From an uncultured Pelagibacteraceae bacterium (GTDB taxonomy: Bacteria > Pseudomonadota > Alphaproteobacteria > Pelagibacterales > Pelagibacteraceae), in contig CACANV010000045.1 of the NCBI GenBank assembly GCA_902533955.1, positions 1 to 5,442 on the forward strand: a stretch of DNA of 5,442 nt. Direction: 5' to 3'. The position numbers and the translations under genes are program-made. The notes below the pieces were generated by a model that did not search any database, was not told the DNA's origin, and saw only the letters and a program-made list of their open reading frames with translations. This document shows positions 1 through 5,442 of the stretch, one piece after another. Position 1 is the first letter of the stretch, and each line of letters begins with the position of its first letter.

Positions 1-230
1 CAGAGAATGTAAGCCCTACTATTCAAGGTAGAGATTTTGTAATAGCGACTGTAGCAGCTCCTACAGTAGTTAAAGAACCAGAAAAACCTGCTGAAGGTGA
101 AAGCGAAGAAACTGCAGGAGAAGAATCAGCAGCTGCAACTGAAGGTGGAGAAAAACAAACTGACGGACCTGATAAGGTTGAGGGTGATAAATCAAAAGAA
201 GAAGCTAAATCGCCACCAGAAAAAAAATAA
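1..230 (+). CDS. rplY: 50S ribosomal protein L25 (general stress protein Ctc type), 3' end only
   Basis: This is the C-terminal part of a gene that begins before the window; the frame starts at base 3 and ends at TAA 228-230, leaving about 75 codons. The residues near the start, RDFVIATVAAPTVV, match the end of the C-terminal beta domain of Ctc-type L25. L25 binds 5S rRNA in the large ribosomal subunit. After that core comes a tail of about 50 residues made almost only of Glu, Ala, Gly, Lys, Thr and Pro (EKPAEGESEE and on), which is low-complexity and probably disordered. Such charged tails are common in alphaproteobacterial L25. The position just upstream of pth agrees with the frequent rplY-pth-ychF order. 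The call rests on the short conserved stretch, the tail and the neighbours, because the 5S-binding N-terminal domain is not visible. Confidence 0.85.
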   Translation, partial: ENVSPTIQGRDFVIATVAAPTVVKEPEKPAEGESEETAGEESAAATEGGEKQTDGPDKVEGDKSKEEAKSPPEKK

Positions 231-241
231 CAATTAATTGT
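230..241. repeat. 12-bp perfect AT palindrome in the rplY-pth spacer
   Basis: ACAATTAATTGT reads the same on both strands. It starts in the last base of the rplY stop codon and is followed by five T residues at 247-251. It could be a weak hairpin or a protein-binding site within the 36-bp spacer. The stem has only two G-C pairs and no loop, so a working intrinsic terminator is unlikely, and chance occurrence in AT-rich DNA is quite possible. Confidence 0.15.
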
Positions 242-266
242 GATACTTTTTCTAATTTAAATTGAT

Positions 267-827
267 ATGCTGCTGCTAGTAGGTTTAGGTAATCCAACCC
301 CAAATAGTCAAAATAATCGACATAATATAGGTTTTGCAGTTGTGGATGCAATTAATCAAAAATTTGGACTTTCAAAACAAAAGCCAAAATTTAAAGGATT
401 ATTAACAACTGGAAATATTGGTGATAAAAAAATATACGCAATAAAACCTCTTACATTTATGAATAATTCAGGAATTTGTATAAGAGAACTATTAGAATAT
501 TTTAAGATAAATGCAGAAGATGTAATAGTTTTTCATGATGATTTAGATATTGAATTTGGAAAAATAAAAGCAAAATTTGGTGGATCAAATGCTGGGCATA
601 ATGGTGTTGCATCTATAGACAAATTTATCGGCAAAGATTATTCAAGAGTTAGAATTGGTATTGGAAAACCAAATAATAAAATTTCTATATCAGATTACGT
701 TTTAAATGATTTTAATGAGGATGAAAAAGAACTTCTTAAAAAAATTACTGATAATATTATTGACTCCATATCAATATTGATTGATAAAAAATTAGATTTA
801 TTTTCAAGTACTGTAAACAATAACTAG
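267..827 (+). CDS. pth: peptidyl-tRNA hydrolase
   Basis: Pth cleaves the ester bond between peptide and tRNA in peptidyl-tRNAs dropped from ribosomes, recycling tRNA in the cytoplasm. The 186-residue protein spans the whole bacterial Pth fold and is slightly shorter than the usual 190-200. Visible motifs in order are VGLGNP (5-10) with active-site Asn9, RHNIGF (18-23) with catalytic His19, KPLTFMNNSG (60-69) with Asn66, HDDLD (90-94) with Asp92, GSNAGHNG (106-113) with Asn112, and RVRIGIGKP (127-135). Residue 11 is Thr where GLGNPG is usual. ATG 267 is chosen because an in-frame TAA lies at 258-260 and the protein begins at the family's normal N-terminus. No clear Shine-Dalgarno sequence precedes it. 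It ends in TAG directly against the ATG of ychF, in the same frame, so the two are very probably one transcript together with rplY. Confidence 0.97.
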   Translation: MLLLVGLGNPTPNSQNNRHNIGFAVVDAINQKFGLSKQKPKFKGLLTTGNIGDKKIYAIKPLTFMNNSGICIRELLEYFKINAEDVIVFHDDLDIEFGKIKAKFGGSNAGHNGVASIDKFIGKDYSRVRIGIGKPNNKISISDYVLNDFNEDEKELLKKITDNIIDSISILIDKKLDLFSSTVNNN

Positions 828-1904
828 ATGGGTTTTAAGTGTGGTATTGTTGGTTTGCCAAATGTTGGTAAGTCAACTTTATTTAATGCTTTAACAAATT
901 CAAGTAAAGCTCAAGCAGAAAATTTTCCTTTTTGTACAATTGATCCAAATATTGGTTTGGTGCCAGTTCCAGATGAAAGATTAGATAAACTTACATCTAT
1001 TTCAAAATCAAAAAAAAAAATTTTTACAACTATATCTTTTGTAGATATCGCAGGATTGGTCAAGGGAGCTTCAAAAGGAGAAGGTTTAGGAAATAAATTT
1101 TTATCTCATATAAGAGAGGTTGATGCAATAATTCATATGATTAGATGTTTCGATTCAAATGATATTCAGAATGTTAATTCAAGTGTTGATCCTGTAAGAG
1201 ATTTGGAAATAATTGAAACTGAGATGAGGTTAGCAGATTTAGAGTCTATACAAAAAAGAATTGATAAAAAGAATAGAAAAAATATTGAAGAAAAAATAAT
1301 AAAAATTTTAGAAAGATCCCAGAAAATAATTAATGAAGACAAAAATTTAAATGTTTTAGAAGATGAATTTGAAAAAAAAGACATAAAAAAATGTGGATTA
1401 TTGTCAATAAAGCCCAAGCTATTTGTGTGCAATGTAGATGAAAAAAGTATTGAAAAGGGTAACAATTACTCTTCAGAATTTATCAATATATTTGGAGAAG
1501 ATAATACCATAATTATTTCTGCAGAAATTGAAACTCAAATTAATCAATTAGAAAATGGAGATGAAAAAAAAAATTACATGAAAATGATTAATATGAAACA
1601 AACAGGACTGAACGCTTTAATAAAAAAAGGATATAATTTATTATCTCTTGAAACATTTTTTACATCTGGCCCCGAAGAGTCAAGAGCATGGACAATAACA
1701 AAAAACTGCACTGCACCAAAAGCAGCAGGGGAAATTCATACTGATTTTGAAAAAGGCTTTATAAGAGCTGAAACTGTTTCTTATGAAGATTTTGTAAAAA
1801 ATAATGGTTGGGCTAAATCTAAAGAGTCTGGAAAAATGCGATTGGAAGGTAAAGATTATATTGTTAAAGATGGAGATATATTAAACTTCAGATTCAACAC
1901 GTGA
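828..1904 (+). CDS. ychF: ribosome-associated redox-responsive ATPase YchF (OLA1 family)
   Basis: YchF/OLA1 is a universal P-loop NTPase of the Obg family that prefers ATP and binds ribosomes. Its 358 residues match the family length (363 in E. coli). Visible parts are the Walker A/G1 loop GLPNVGKST (9-17), G3 DIAG (73-76) within a highly conserved stretch running to GEGLGNKFL, HIREVDAIIH (94-103), a Lys/Glu-rich helical region likely to form a coiled coil (about 125-190), and the degenerate G4 motif NVDE (202-205). That NxxE form, in place of NKxD, explains the ATP preference. SAEIE (231-235) is the G5-like segment, and a C-terminal TGS domain ends in MRLEGKDYIVKDGD and FRFN. Residue 115 is Asn where E. 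coli has His114, reported to be needed for ATP hydrolysis. The ATG directly follows the pth stop codon. The last 24 bases overlap petC on the opposite strand. Confidence 0.97.
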   Translation: MGFKCGIVGLPNVGKSTLFNALTNSSKAQAENFPFCTIDPNIGLVPVPDERLDKLTSISKSKKKIFTTISFVDIAGLVKGASKGEGLGNKFLSHIREVDAIIHMIRCFDSNDIQNVNSSVDPVRDLEIIETEMRLADLESIQKRIDKKNRKNIEEKIIKILERSQKIINEDKNLNVLEDEFEKKDIKKCGLLSIKPKLFVCNVDEKSIEKGNNYSSEFINIFGEDNTIIISAEIETQINQLENGDEKKNYMKMINMKQTGLNALIKKGYNLLSLETFFTSGPEESRAWTITKNCTAPKAAGEIHTDFEKGFIRAETVSYEDFVKNNGWAKSKESGKMRLEGKDYIVKDGDILNFRFNT

Positions 1905-2663
1905 CCAAATCTTTTTCATACTAAAATAAACAAGCATCGTAAGTATTAGTAAATATACAATAACTCTAAAGCCTGTCTTATGTCTCTGCTCCAAATGAGG
2001 TTCTGCAGCCCACATTAAAAAGGTTACAACATCTTTTGACATTTGCTCTGCAGTAGCTTTGGTACCATCGGAATATTCAATTAAATCATCAGATAAAGGT
2101 GCTGCCATTTTTATTTTATTCCCATACATATATTTATTATAATATACTCCATCATCTAATTTCATACCTTCAGGAGGATCTTCATATCCTAATAATATAG
2201 AATATATATAATCAGCCCCGCCTTTTCTTGCCTTAACTAAGACGGACATATCGGGAGGATAAGCTCCACCATTTGCAGATTTGGCTTCTTCTTCATTTGC
2301 ATAAGGCATAACAAATTTATCTGATAGTTTTGCTGGTCTTTCAAACATTTCACCAGTGCTGTTTGGTCCATCCATAACTTCAAAGCTTGAAGCAATAGCT
2401 TTAGCTTCTTCCTCTGTAAATTCTGGCCCACCTTTTTCAGCAAGATTTCTATAACTCAAATGTTTTACCGAATGACATGAGGCGCAGACTTCGTTGTAAA
2501 CTTGATAACCTCTTTGTAGTGATGACCTATCAAATTTTCCAAAAAAACTTTTAAAACTCCAATCAACTTTTAAAAGTTCTTGGGATGTTTCGGCAAATGC
2601 TTTCTGGTTAATTAAATTTATTGTTAAAAATAGAAAAAAAAATAACTTAGAAAAATTTTTCAC
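1881..2663 (-). CDS. petC: cytochrome c1, haem subunit of the cytochrome bc1 complex
   Basis: Cytochrome c1 passes electrons from the Rieske cluster to soluble or membrane cytochrome c on the periplasmic side. The 260-residue protein starts with a Sec signal peptide rich in Phe and Leu, with probable cleavage after AFA (22-24). The haem-attachment site CASCH (60-64) supplies both thioether cysteines and the His64 ligand. Met186 in KIKMAAPL is the expected sixth ligand. The cytochrome c1 signatures [10 protein letters not shown] (131-140) and FLMWAAEP (215-222) are present, followed by one C-terminal membrane anchor (about 232-249). Cys60 and Cys63 are the only cysteines, so there is no extra disulfide of the kind described in Rhodobacter c1. 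The start is GTG and overlaps the petB TGA by four bases; an AAGAGA six bases upstream and the intact signal peptide support it. The last seven codons overlap the end of ychF. Confidence 0.97.
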   Translation of the reverse strand: MKNFSKLFFFLFLTINLINQKAFAETSQELLKVDWSFKSFFGKFDRSSLQRGYQVYNEVCASCHSVKHLSYRNLAEKGGPEFTEEEAKAIASSFEVMDGPNSTGEMFERPAKLSDKFVMPYANEEEAKSANGGAYPPDMSVLVKARKGGADYIYSILLGYEDPPEGMKLDDGVYYNKYMYGNKIKMAAPLSDDLIEYSDGTKATAEQMSKDVVTFLMWAAEPHLEQRHKTGFRVIVYLLILTMLVYFSMKKIWSRVESEV

Positions 2664-3928
2664 AGCTTATCTCTTAAATTTGTATTATTTTTTGCCATAG
2701 CCTCATTTGATGAACCTCCCAAAACAGGCTCGGTAATACTTAAAGGAACTTCAATTGTTTTCTCTCTACTTCCTAACAAAGGAAGAATAATTAAAAAATG
2801 AGCAAAATAATATATAGTAGCAACTCTAGCTATAAGCAAATAAGTTCCTTCTGCTGGCATCGCTCCCATATAACCTAGTATCAAAACATCTGCTACAAGA
2901 AACCAGTAAAACTGTTTATATATAGGTCTAAAAACTGCAGATCTAACCTTTGAAGTATCTAACCATGGTAAAATTACTAATACGAAAATTGCCGCAAACA
3001 TAGCTATAACACCAAATAATTTATCGGGAACAGATCTTAAAATTGCGTAAAAAGGTAACAAATACCATTCAGGAACTATATGTGCAGGTGTTACGAGTGG
3101 GTTTGCTTCAATATAATTATCTGCATGTCCTAAAATATTAGGCGCAAAAAATACAAAAAACGCAAAAACTATTAAAAAGAGAAGTAATGCAAATAAGTCT
3201 TTAATTACAATATAAGGATGAAATGGTACAGTATCTTTAGAAGGTTTTCTTACATCGATACCAATTGGGTTATTATTTCCTGGAACATGTAATGCCCAAA
3301 TATGAAGAACTACTAATCCCAAAATTAAGAATGGTAAAAGATAGTGTAAACTAAAAAATCTTGTTAAAGTTGGATTATCAACTGAATAACCTCCCCACAA
3401 CCAATTAGTAACACTTTCACCAACAAAAGGAATTGCGCTAAATAAATTAGTTATAACGGTGGCGCCCCAAAAACTCATTTGACCCCAAGGAAGAACATAG
3501 CCCATAAATGCTGTAGCCATCATTAGAAAATATATAATCATTCCAATAATCCATATTACTTCTCTAGGAGATTTGTATGAGCCATAATATAATGCTCTAA
3601 AAATATGAATATAAACTGCTAAAAAAAACATGGAAGCTCCATTTGCATGAACATAACGTATCAACCAGCCATAATTTACATCTCTCATAATATGTTCAAC
3701 ACTTTCAAAAGCTAAATCAGCATGTGCTATATAATGCATTCCCAAAATAATTCCTGTTACAATTTGTGTGATCAAACAAAAAGTTAATATTCCACCAAAT
3801 GTCCACCAATAATTTAGATTCTTTGGAGTTGGATATTCCGCAAGATGATTTGCAAGTGATAATAAAGGTAAACGATCATTAAACCATTTGCCAAACTTTG
3901 AGGTAGGTTTGTACTCTTGATCACTCAT
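2660..3928 (-). CDS. petB: cytochrome b, quinol-oxidising subunit of the cytochrome bc1 complex
   Basis: Cytochrome b is the membrane core of bc1, holding two b haems and the quinol-oxidation and quinone-reduction sites. The 422-residue protein has eight predicted membrane helices. Haem ligands are visible as two His pairs spaced by 14: His94 and His108 in helix B, and His195 and His209 in helix D. The Qo-site cd1 segment [13 protein letters not shown] (144-156) and the PEWY motif (286-289) are intact. The chain covers both the N-terminal b6-like and the C-terminal subunit IV-like halves, so this is a full-length bc1-type protein, not a split b6f-type one. It is also not fused to c1, unlike the Bradyrhizobium fbcH arrangement. 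ATG 3928 lies four bases after the petA stop, with AGGA seven bases upstream inside petA. The stop codon overlaps the petC start, which suggests coupled translation. Confidence 0.98.
   Translation of the reverse strand: MSDQEYKPTSKFGKWFNDRLPLLSLANHLAEYPTPKNLNYWWTFGGILTFCLITQIVTGIILGMHYIAHADLAFESVEHIMRDVNYGWLIRYVHANGASMFFLAVYIHIFRALYYGSYKSPREVIWIIGMIIYFLMMATAFMGYVLPWGQMSFWGATVITNLFSAIPFVGESVTNWLWGGYSVDNPTLTRFFSLHYLLPFLILGLVVLHIWALHVPGNNNPIGIDVRKPSKDTVPFHPYIVIKDLFALLLFLIVFAFFVFFAPNILGHADNYIEANPLVTPAHIVPEWYLLPFYAILRSVPDKLFGVIAMFAAIFVLVILPWLDTSKVRSAVFRPIYKQFYWFLVADVLILGYMGAMPAEGTYLLIARVATIYYFAHFLIILPLLGSREKTIEVPLSITEPVLGGSSNEAMAKNNTNLRDKL
2670..2675 (-). promoter_or_regulatory. ribosome binding site for petC
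   Basis: AAGAGA on the minus strand lies six bases before the GTG at 2663-2661, inside the last codons of petB. It supports the GTG start. Together with the GTGA overlap, it suggests that ribosomes ending petB can reinitiate on petC. Confidence 0.5.
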
Positions 3929-3932
3929 TAAT

Positions 3933-4451
3933 TTATCCTATTTTAATAGTTTTACTATCAACAAAAACATATTTAGGCACTTCCATATTTGTAGGAGCTG
4001 GGCCTTTTCTTATTCTTCCAGATGTATCGTAATGCGAACCATGGCAAGGACAAAACCAAGCATTGTAATCTCCCTTATCTGATAATGGTACACACCCTAA
4101 ATGAGTGCATACCCCAAGCATCACTAGCCACTCTGGATTTTTTGCTCTTTCTTCATCTCTTTCAGGATGTTTTAAATCTTTTAAATCTACTGACCTTGCG
4201 CTATCTATTTCTTTTTGTGTTCTTCTTTTTATGAATACTGGTTTACCTCTCCACAGAACAGTTATTGATTGACCTGGCAGAATTTCACTTATGTCAACTT
4301 CTGTGCTAGCTAAAGCTTTTACTGAAGCATCAGGGTTCATTTGATCAACCAAGGGCCAAACTGCAGCCCCAACACCTACCGCACCTGCTGCTGCTGTGGC
4401 TGTAAATATGAAATCTCTTCTATTAGGCTTTTTTTTATCTGATTCAGACAT
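3933..4451 (-). CDS. petA: Rieske 2Fe-2S protein of the cytochrome bc1 complex
   Basis: The Rieske subunit takes one electron from quinol at the Qo site and carries it to cytochrome c1. The 172-residue protein begins with a short charged region and a twin-arginine motif NRRDFIF (10-16), followed by a hydrophobic Ala/Gly/Val-rich anchor (about 17-35), which is the usual uncleaved Tat signal-anchor of bacterial Rieske proteins. The cluster-binding loops are CTHLGC (115-120) and CPCHGSHYD (134-142). Ligands are Cys115, His117, Cys134 and His137; Cys120 and Cys136 form the loop disulfide. [10 protein letters not shown] (144-153) follows as expected. This is the first gene of petABC, with only four bases before petB. 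The ATG at 4451 places the Arg pair at residues 11-12, normal for the family. No strong Shine-Dalgarno sequence is seen upstream of petA. Confidence 0.98.
   Translation of the reverse strand: MSESDKKKPNRRDFIFTATAAAGAVGVGAAVWPLVDQMNPDASVKALASTEVDISEILPGQSITVLWRGKPVFIKRRTQKEIDSARSVDLKDLKHPERDEERAKNPEWLVMLGVCTHLGCVPLSDKGDYNAWFCPCHGSHYDTSGRIRKGPAPTNMEVPKYVFVDSKTIKIG
3936..3939 (-). promoter_or_regulatory. ribosome binding site for petB
   Basis: AGGA on the minus strand lies seven bases before the petB ATG, inside the final codons of petA. It is one of the clearest Shine-Dalgarno cores in the window and fixes the petB start. Confidence 0.6.
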
Positions 4452-4478
4452 CTTTATTATTTCAATTTTCTGTTAATA

Positions 4479-4484
4479 TATGAT
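4479..4484 (+). promoter_or_regulatory. candidate -10 box for trmL-hemF
   Basis: TATGAT matches the sigma-70 -10 consensus in five of six bases and lies 35 bases before the trmL ATG. No convincing -35 box is found at the right distance. It would overlap the petABC control region, so the two divergent transcripts may share or compete for sites. Confidence 0.22.
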
Positions 4485-4491
4485 TTCTTAT

Positions 4492-4512
4492 AGGAAAAAA
4501 GATATTTTTCTA
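4492..4512. repeat. small inverted repeat in the petA-trmL divergent spacer
   Basis: GAAAAA (4494-4499) and TTTTTC (4505-4510) are inverted copies around a five-base centre. If the second G of TAGG is bulged, the pairing extends to TAG on the left and CTA on the right. It lies between the candidate promoters and the trmL start, where an operator could be. The arms are almost pure A/T, so the evidence is weak. Confidence 0.2.
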
Positions 4513-4519
4513 GGCAACA

Positions 4520-5002
4520 ATGACACATAAAAAATCAATTTCTACACCTAAAATTGCACTTTATGAGCCAGATATTCCTCAAAATACTGCTGCCATAGCA
4601 AGAACTTGTTCTTGTTTAGGTGCAATTTTAGAAATAATTGAGCCATGTGGGTTTTTGTTTAATGATAAACGTTTTAAGAGAGTTGTAATGGATTATATGG
4701 ATATAGATATGTTGAAAGTTTATAAAAGTTCTGAAGAATTTTTTCATGATAAAAAAAATGATAGAATAATATTAATGACTACAAAAGCAAAAAAAAATTA
4801 TACTGATTTTAAATTTAGAAAGGATGATACACTATTGTTTGGAAGAGAAAGTGCTGGCGTTCCTGAAAAAGTACATAAAAAAATAAAAAATAAAATAAAA
4901 ATACCAATGATAAGAAAAAAAAGATCTTTAAATTTGTCAACTTCAGTTGCAATTGTGTTATCAGAAAATTTGAGGCAAACAAATTATATATGGAATCAAT
5001 AA
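4520..5002 (+). CDS. trmL: tRNA (cytidine/uridine-34-2'-O)-methyltransferase TrmL-like, SPOUT family
   Basis: TrmL uses S-adenosylmethionine to methylate the 2'-OH of the wobble nucleotide 34, in E. coli of two tRNA-Leu isoacceptors. This 160-residue protein is a minimal SpoU-type SPOUT domain of the usual size (157 in E. coli). Visible motifs are IALYEPDIPQNTAAIAR (12-28, motif 1), IIEPCGF (39-45) followed by DKRFKR, LLFGRESAGVP (105-115, motif 2), and IPMIRKKRSLNLSTSVAIVL (128-147, motif 3), whose knot forms the cofactor site. The GRESAGVP form and the LYEPDIPQN opening resemble the alphaproteobacterial subfamily. The usual Gly after NT in motif 1 is Ala here. ATG 4520 is the first possible start, since an in-frame TAG lies at 4511-4513. 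It is divergent from petA and overlaps hemF by 13 bases. The family is secure; the exact tRNA targets are inferred. Confidence 0.92.
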   Translation: MTHKKSISTPKIALYEPDIPQNTAAIARTCSCLGAILEIIEPCGFLFNDKRFKRVVMDYMDIDMLKVYKSSEEFFHDKKNDRIILMTTKAKKNYTDFKFRKDDTLLFGRESAGVPEKVHKKIKNKIKIPMIRKKRSLNLSTSVAIVLSENLRQTNYIWNQ

Positions 5003-5442
5003 TTAAAAAAAAACTCGTAAAAAATTGGTTCAAAACTTTACAAGATGTTTTGTGTAAAGAAATAGAGGAGTTAGAAGGGAAATCAAATTTATTTAAATAT
5101 AAAAATTGGGAAAGAGGAAAAAATTCTAAAGAAGGTGGAGGCCAATTTAGAATTTATGAAAATGGGAAAATTTTTGAAAAAGTTGGAGTAAATTTCTCTG
5201 AAGTATATGGTTCATTTTCAAAAAAATTTAGGCATAAAATCCCAGGTGCAAGTAAAAATCCAAAATTTTGGGCATCAGGGATATCTGTTGTGATGCATAT
5301 GAAAAATCCTCATATACCAGCTATGCACTTTAATACCAGATACATTTATACGTCTCATGGATGGTTTGGTGGTGGAATGGATGTAACTCCATGTTTAAAA
5401 GATAAAAAATTAGAAAAATGGTTTCATTCCGAATTAAAAAAA
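4990..5442 (+). CDS. hemF: oxygen-dependent coproporphyrinogen III oxidase, 5' part (truncated by window end)
   Basis: HemF oxidatively decarboxylates two propionate groups of coproporphyrinogen III to vinyls, giving protoporphyrinogen IX, with O2 as the oxidant. The open frame from ATG 4990 runs through the window end (151 codons, about half of a normal protein of roughly 300). Motifs visible are LQDVLCKEIEEL (17-28), a Gly-rich GGGQFRIYENGKIFEKVGVNFS stretch around 49-70, SVVMHMKNPHIPAMHFNTR (99-117) with conserved His103 and His113, and WFGGGMDVTP (125-134). The ATG lies inside the last codons of trmL in another frame. It is chosen because the next in-frame ATG is about 100 codons later and the N-terminus then aligns with E. 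coli HemF. GAGG at 4972-4975 is 14 bases upstream, rather far for a ribosome site. The overlap implies co-transcription with trmL. Use of this oxygen-dependent enzyme fits an aerobic organism. Confidence 0.95.
   Translation, partial: MESIIKKKLVKNWFKTLQDVLCKEIEELEGKSNLFKYKNWERGKNSKEGGGQFRIYENGKIFEKVGVNFSEVYGSFSKKFRHKIPGASKNPKFWASGISVVMHMKNPHIPAMHFNTRYIYTSHGWFGGGMDVTPCLKDKKLEKWFHSELKK

Larger units (their letters stand above)
4475..4517 (-). promoter_or_regulatory. candidate promoter of petABC
   Basis: Only 68 bp separate petA from the divergent trmL, so the petABC promoter should lie here or just inside trmL. On the minus strand, TTGCCT (4517-4512) could be a -35 box and TATAAG (4492-4487) a -10 box, with a rather long 19-base spacer. 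TATATT (4480-4475) is an alternative -10 without a good partner. The region is so AT-rich that such matches are expected by chance; the position is supported more by gene layout than by the boxes. Confidence 0.3.

Noticed and set aside
231..266. Intrinsic terminator between rplY and pth
   Set aside because: The palindrome has a weak AT stem and no loop, with only five T after a gap. Close spacing and common gene order favour co-transcription.
1166..1465. 99-codon open frame on the minus strand inside ychF, rich in Phe, Ser and Ile
   Set aside because: It is antisense to the Lys/Glu-rich coiled-coil region of a clearly real gene; the Phe/Ser/Leu bias is what reversed AAA/GAA codons give.
2237..2443. 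68-codon open frame on the minus strand inside petC
   Set aside because: It is a shifted frame of cytochrome c1 with no recognisable motif and no start signal.
4022..4234. 70-codon forward open frame inside petA
   Set aside because: It is antisense to the conserved Rieske cluster region, and its sequence has no family resemblance.
4815..5033. 72-codon minus-strand hydrophobic open frame across the trmL-hemF junction, resembling a small membrane protein
   Set aside because: Its Phe/Leu richness arises from reverse-reading lysine codons of TrmL and HemF, both secure on the other strand.
1..5442. Mobile elements, CRISPR arrays, tRNA or rRNA genes, toxin-antitoxin or defence genes
   Set aside because: None was seen; nearly every base belongs to conserved housekeeping genes, and no long direct or inverted repeats or cloverleaf patterns were noticed by eye.

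Overview
This window is an AT-rich, gene-dense, ordinary core-genome segment of an aerobic alphaproteobacterium. Lysine/asparagine-rich, A/T-biased codon use, almost no intergenic DNA, several touching or overlapping genes, and a separate three-gene petABC cytochrome bc1 operon all suggest a streamlined marine lineage such as SAR11 (Pelagibacterales). That placement is inference from composition and gene order; no phylogenetic marker was tested.

Layout. Positions 1-230 hold the 3' end of the ribosomal protein L25 (Ctc type) gene. Peptidyl-tRNA hydrolase (pth, 267-827) follows on the same strand, then the ribosome-associated ATPase ychF (828-1904), which abuts pth with no spacer. These three translation genes look co-transcribed. 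On the opposite strand, petA-petB-petC (4451 down to 1881) encode the Rieske protein, cytochrome b and cytochrome c1. petC converges on ychF and the two coding regions overlap by 24 bp. A 68-bp divergent spacer (4452-4519) separates petA from the forward pair trmL (4520-5002) and hemF (4990 to the window end, truncated); trmL and hemF overlap by 13 bp.

How they work together. L25, Pth, YchF and TrmL all act in translation: the 5S rRNA-binding protein, peptidyl-tRNA recycling, a ribosome-bound ATPase, and tRNA wobble-base methylation. PetABC forms the quinol:cytochrome c oxidoreductase of the aerobic respiratory chain. It needs two b haems, one c haem and a 2Fe-2S cluster. HemF performs the oxygen-dependent coproporphyrinogen step of haem synthesis, so the haem supply gene lies divergently beside a major haem consumer.

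I found no mobile element, CRISPR array, tRNA or rRNA gene, and no sign of a previously undescribed system. The points most worth a second look are an asparagine where Escherichia coli YchF has its catalytic His114, the codon-aligned convergent overlap of ychF and petC, and pth and ychF lying in one reading frame separated by a single TAG codon.
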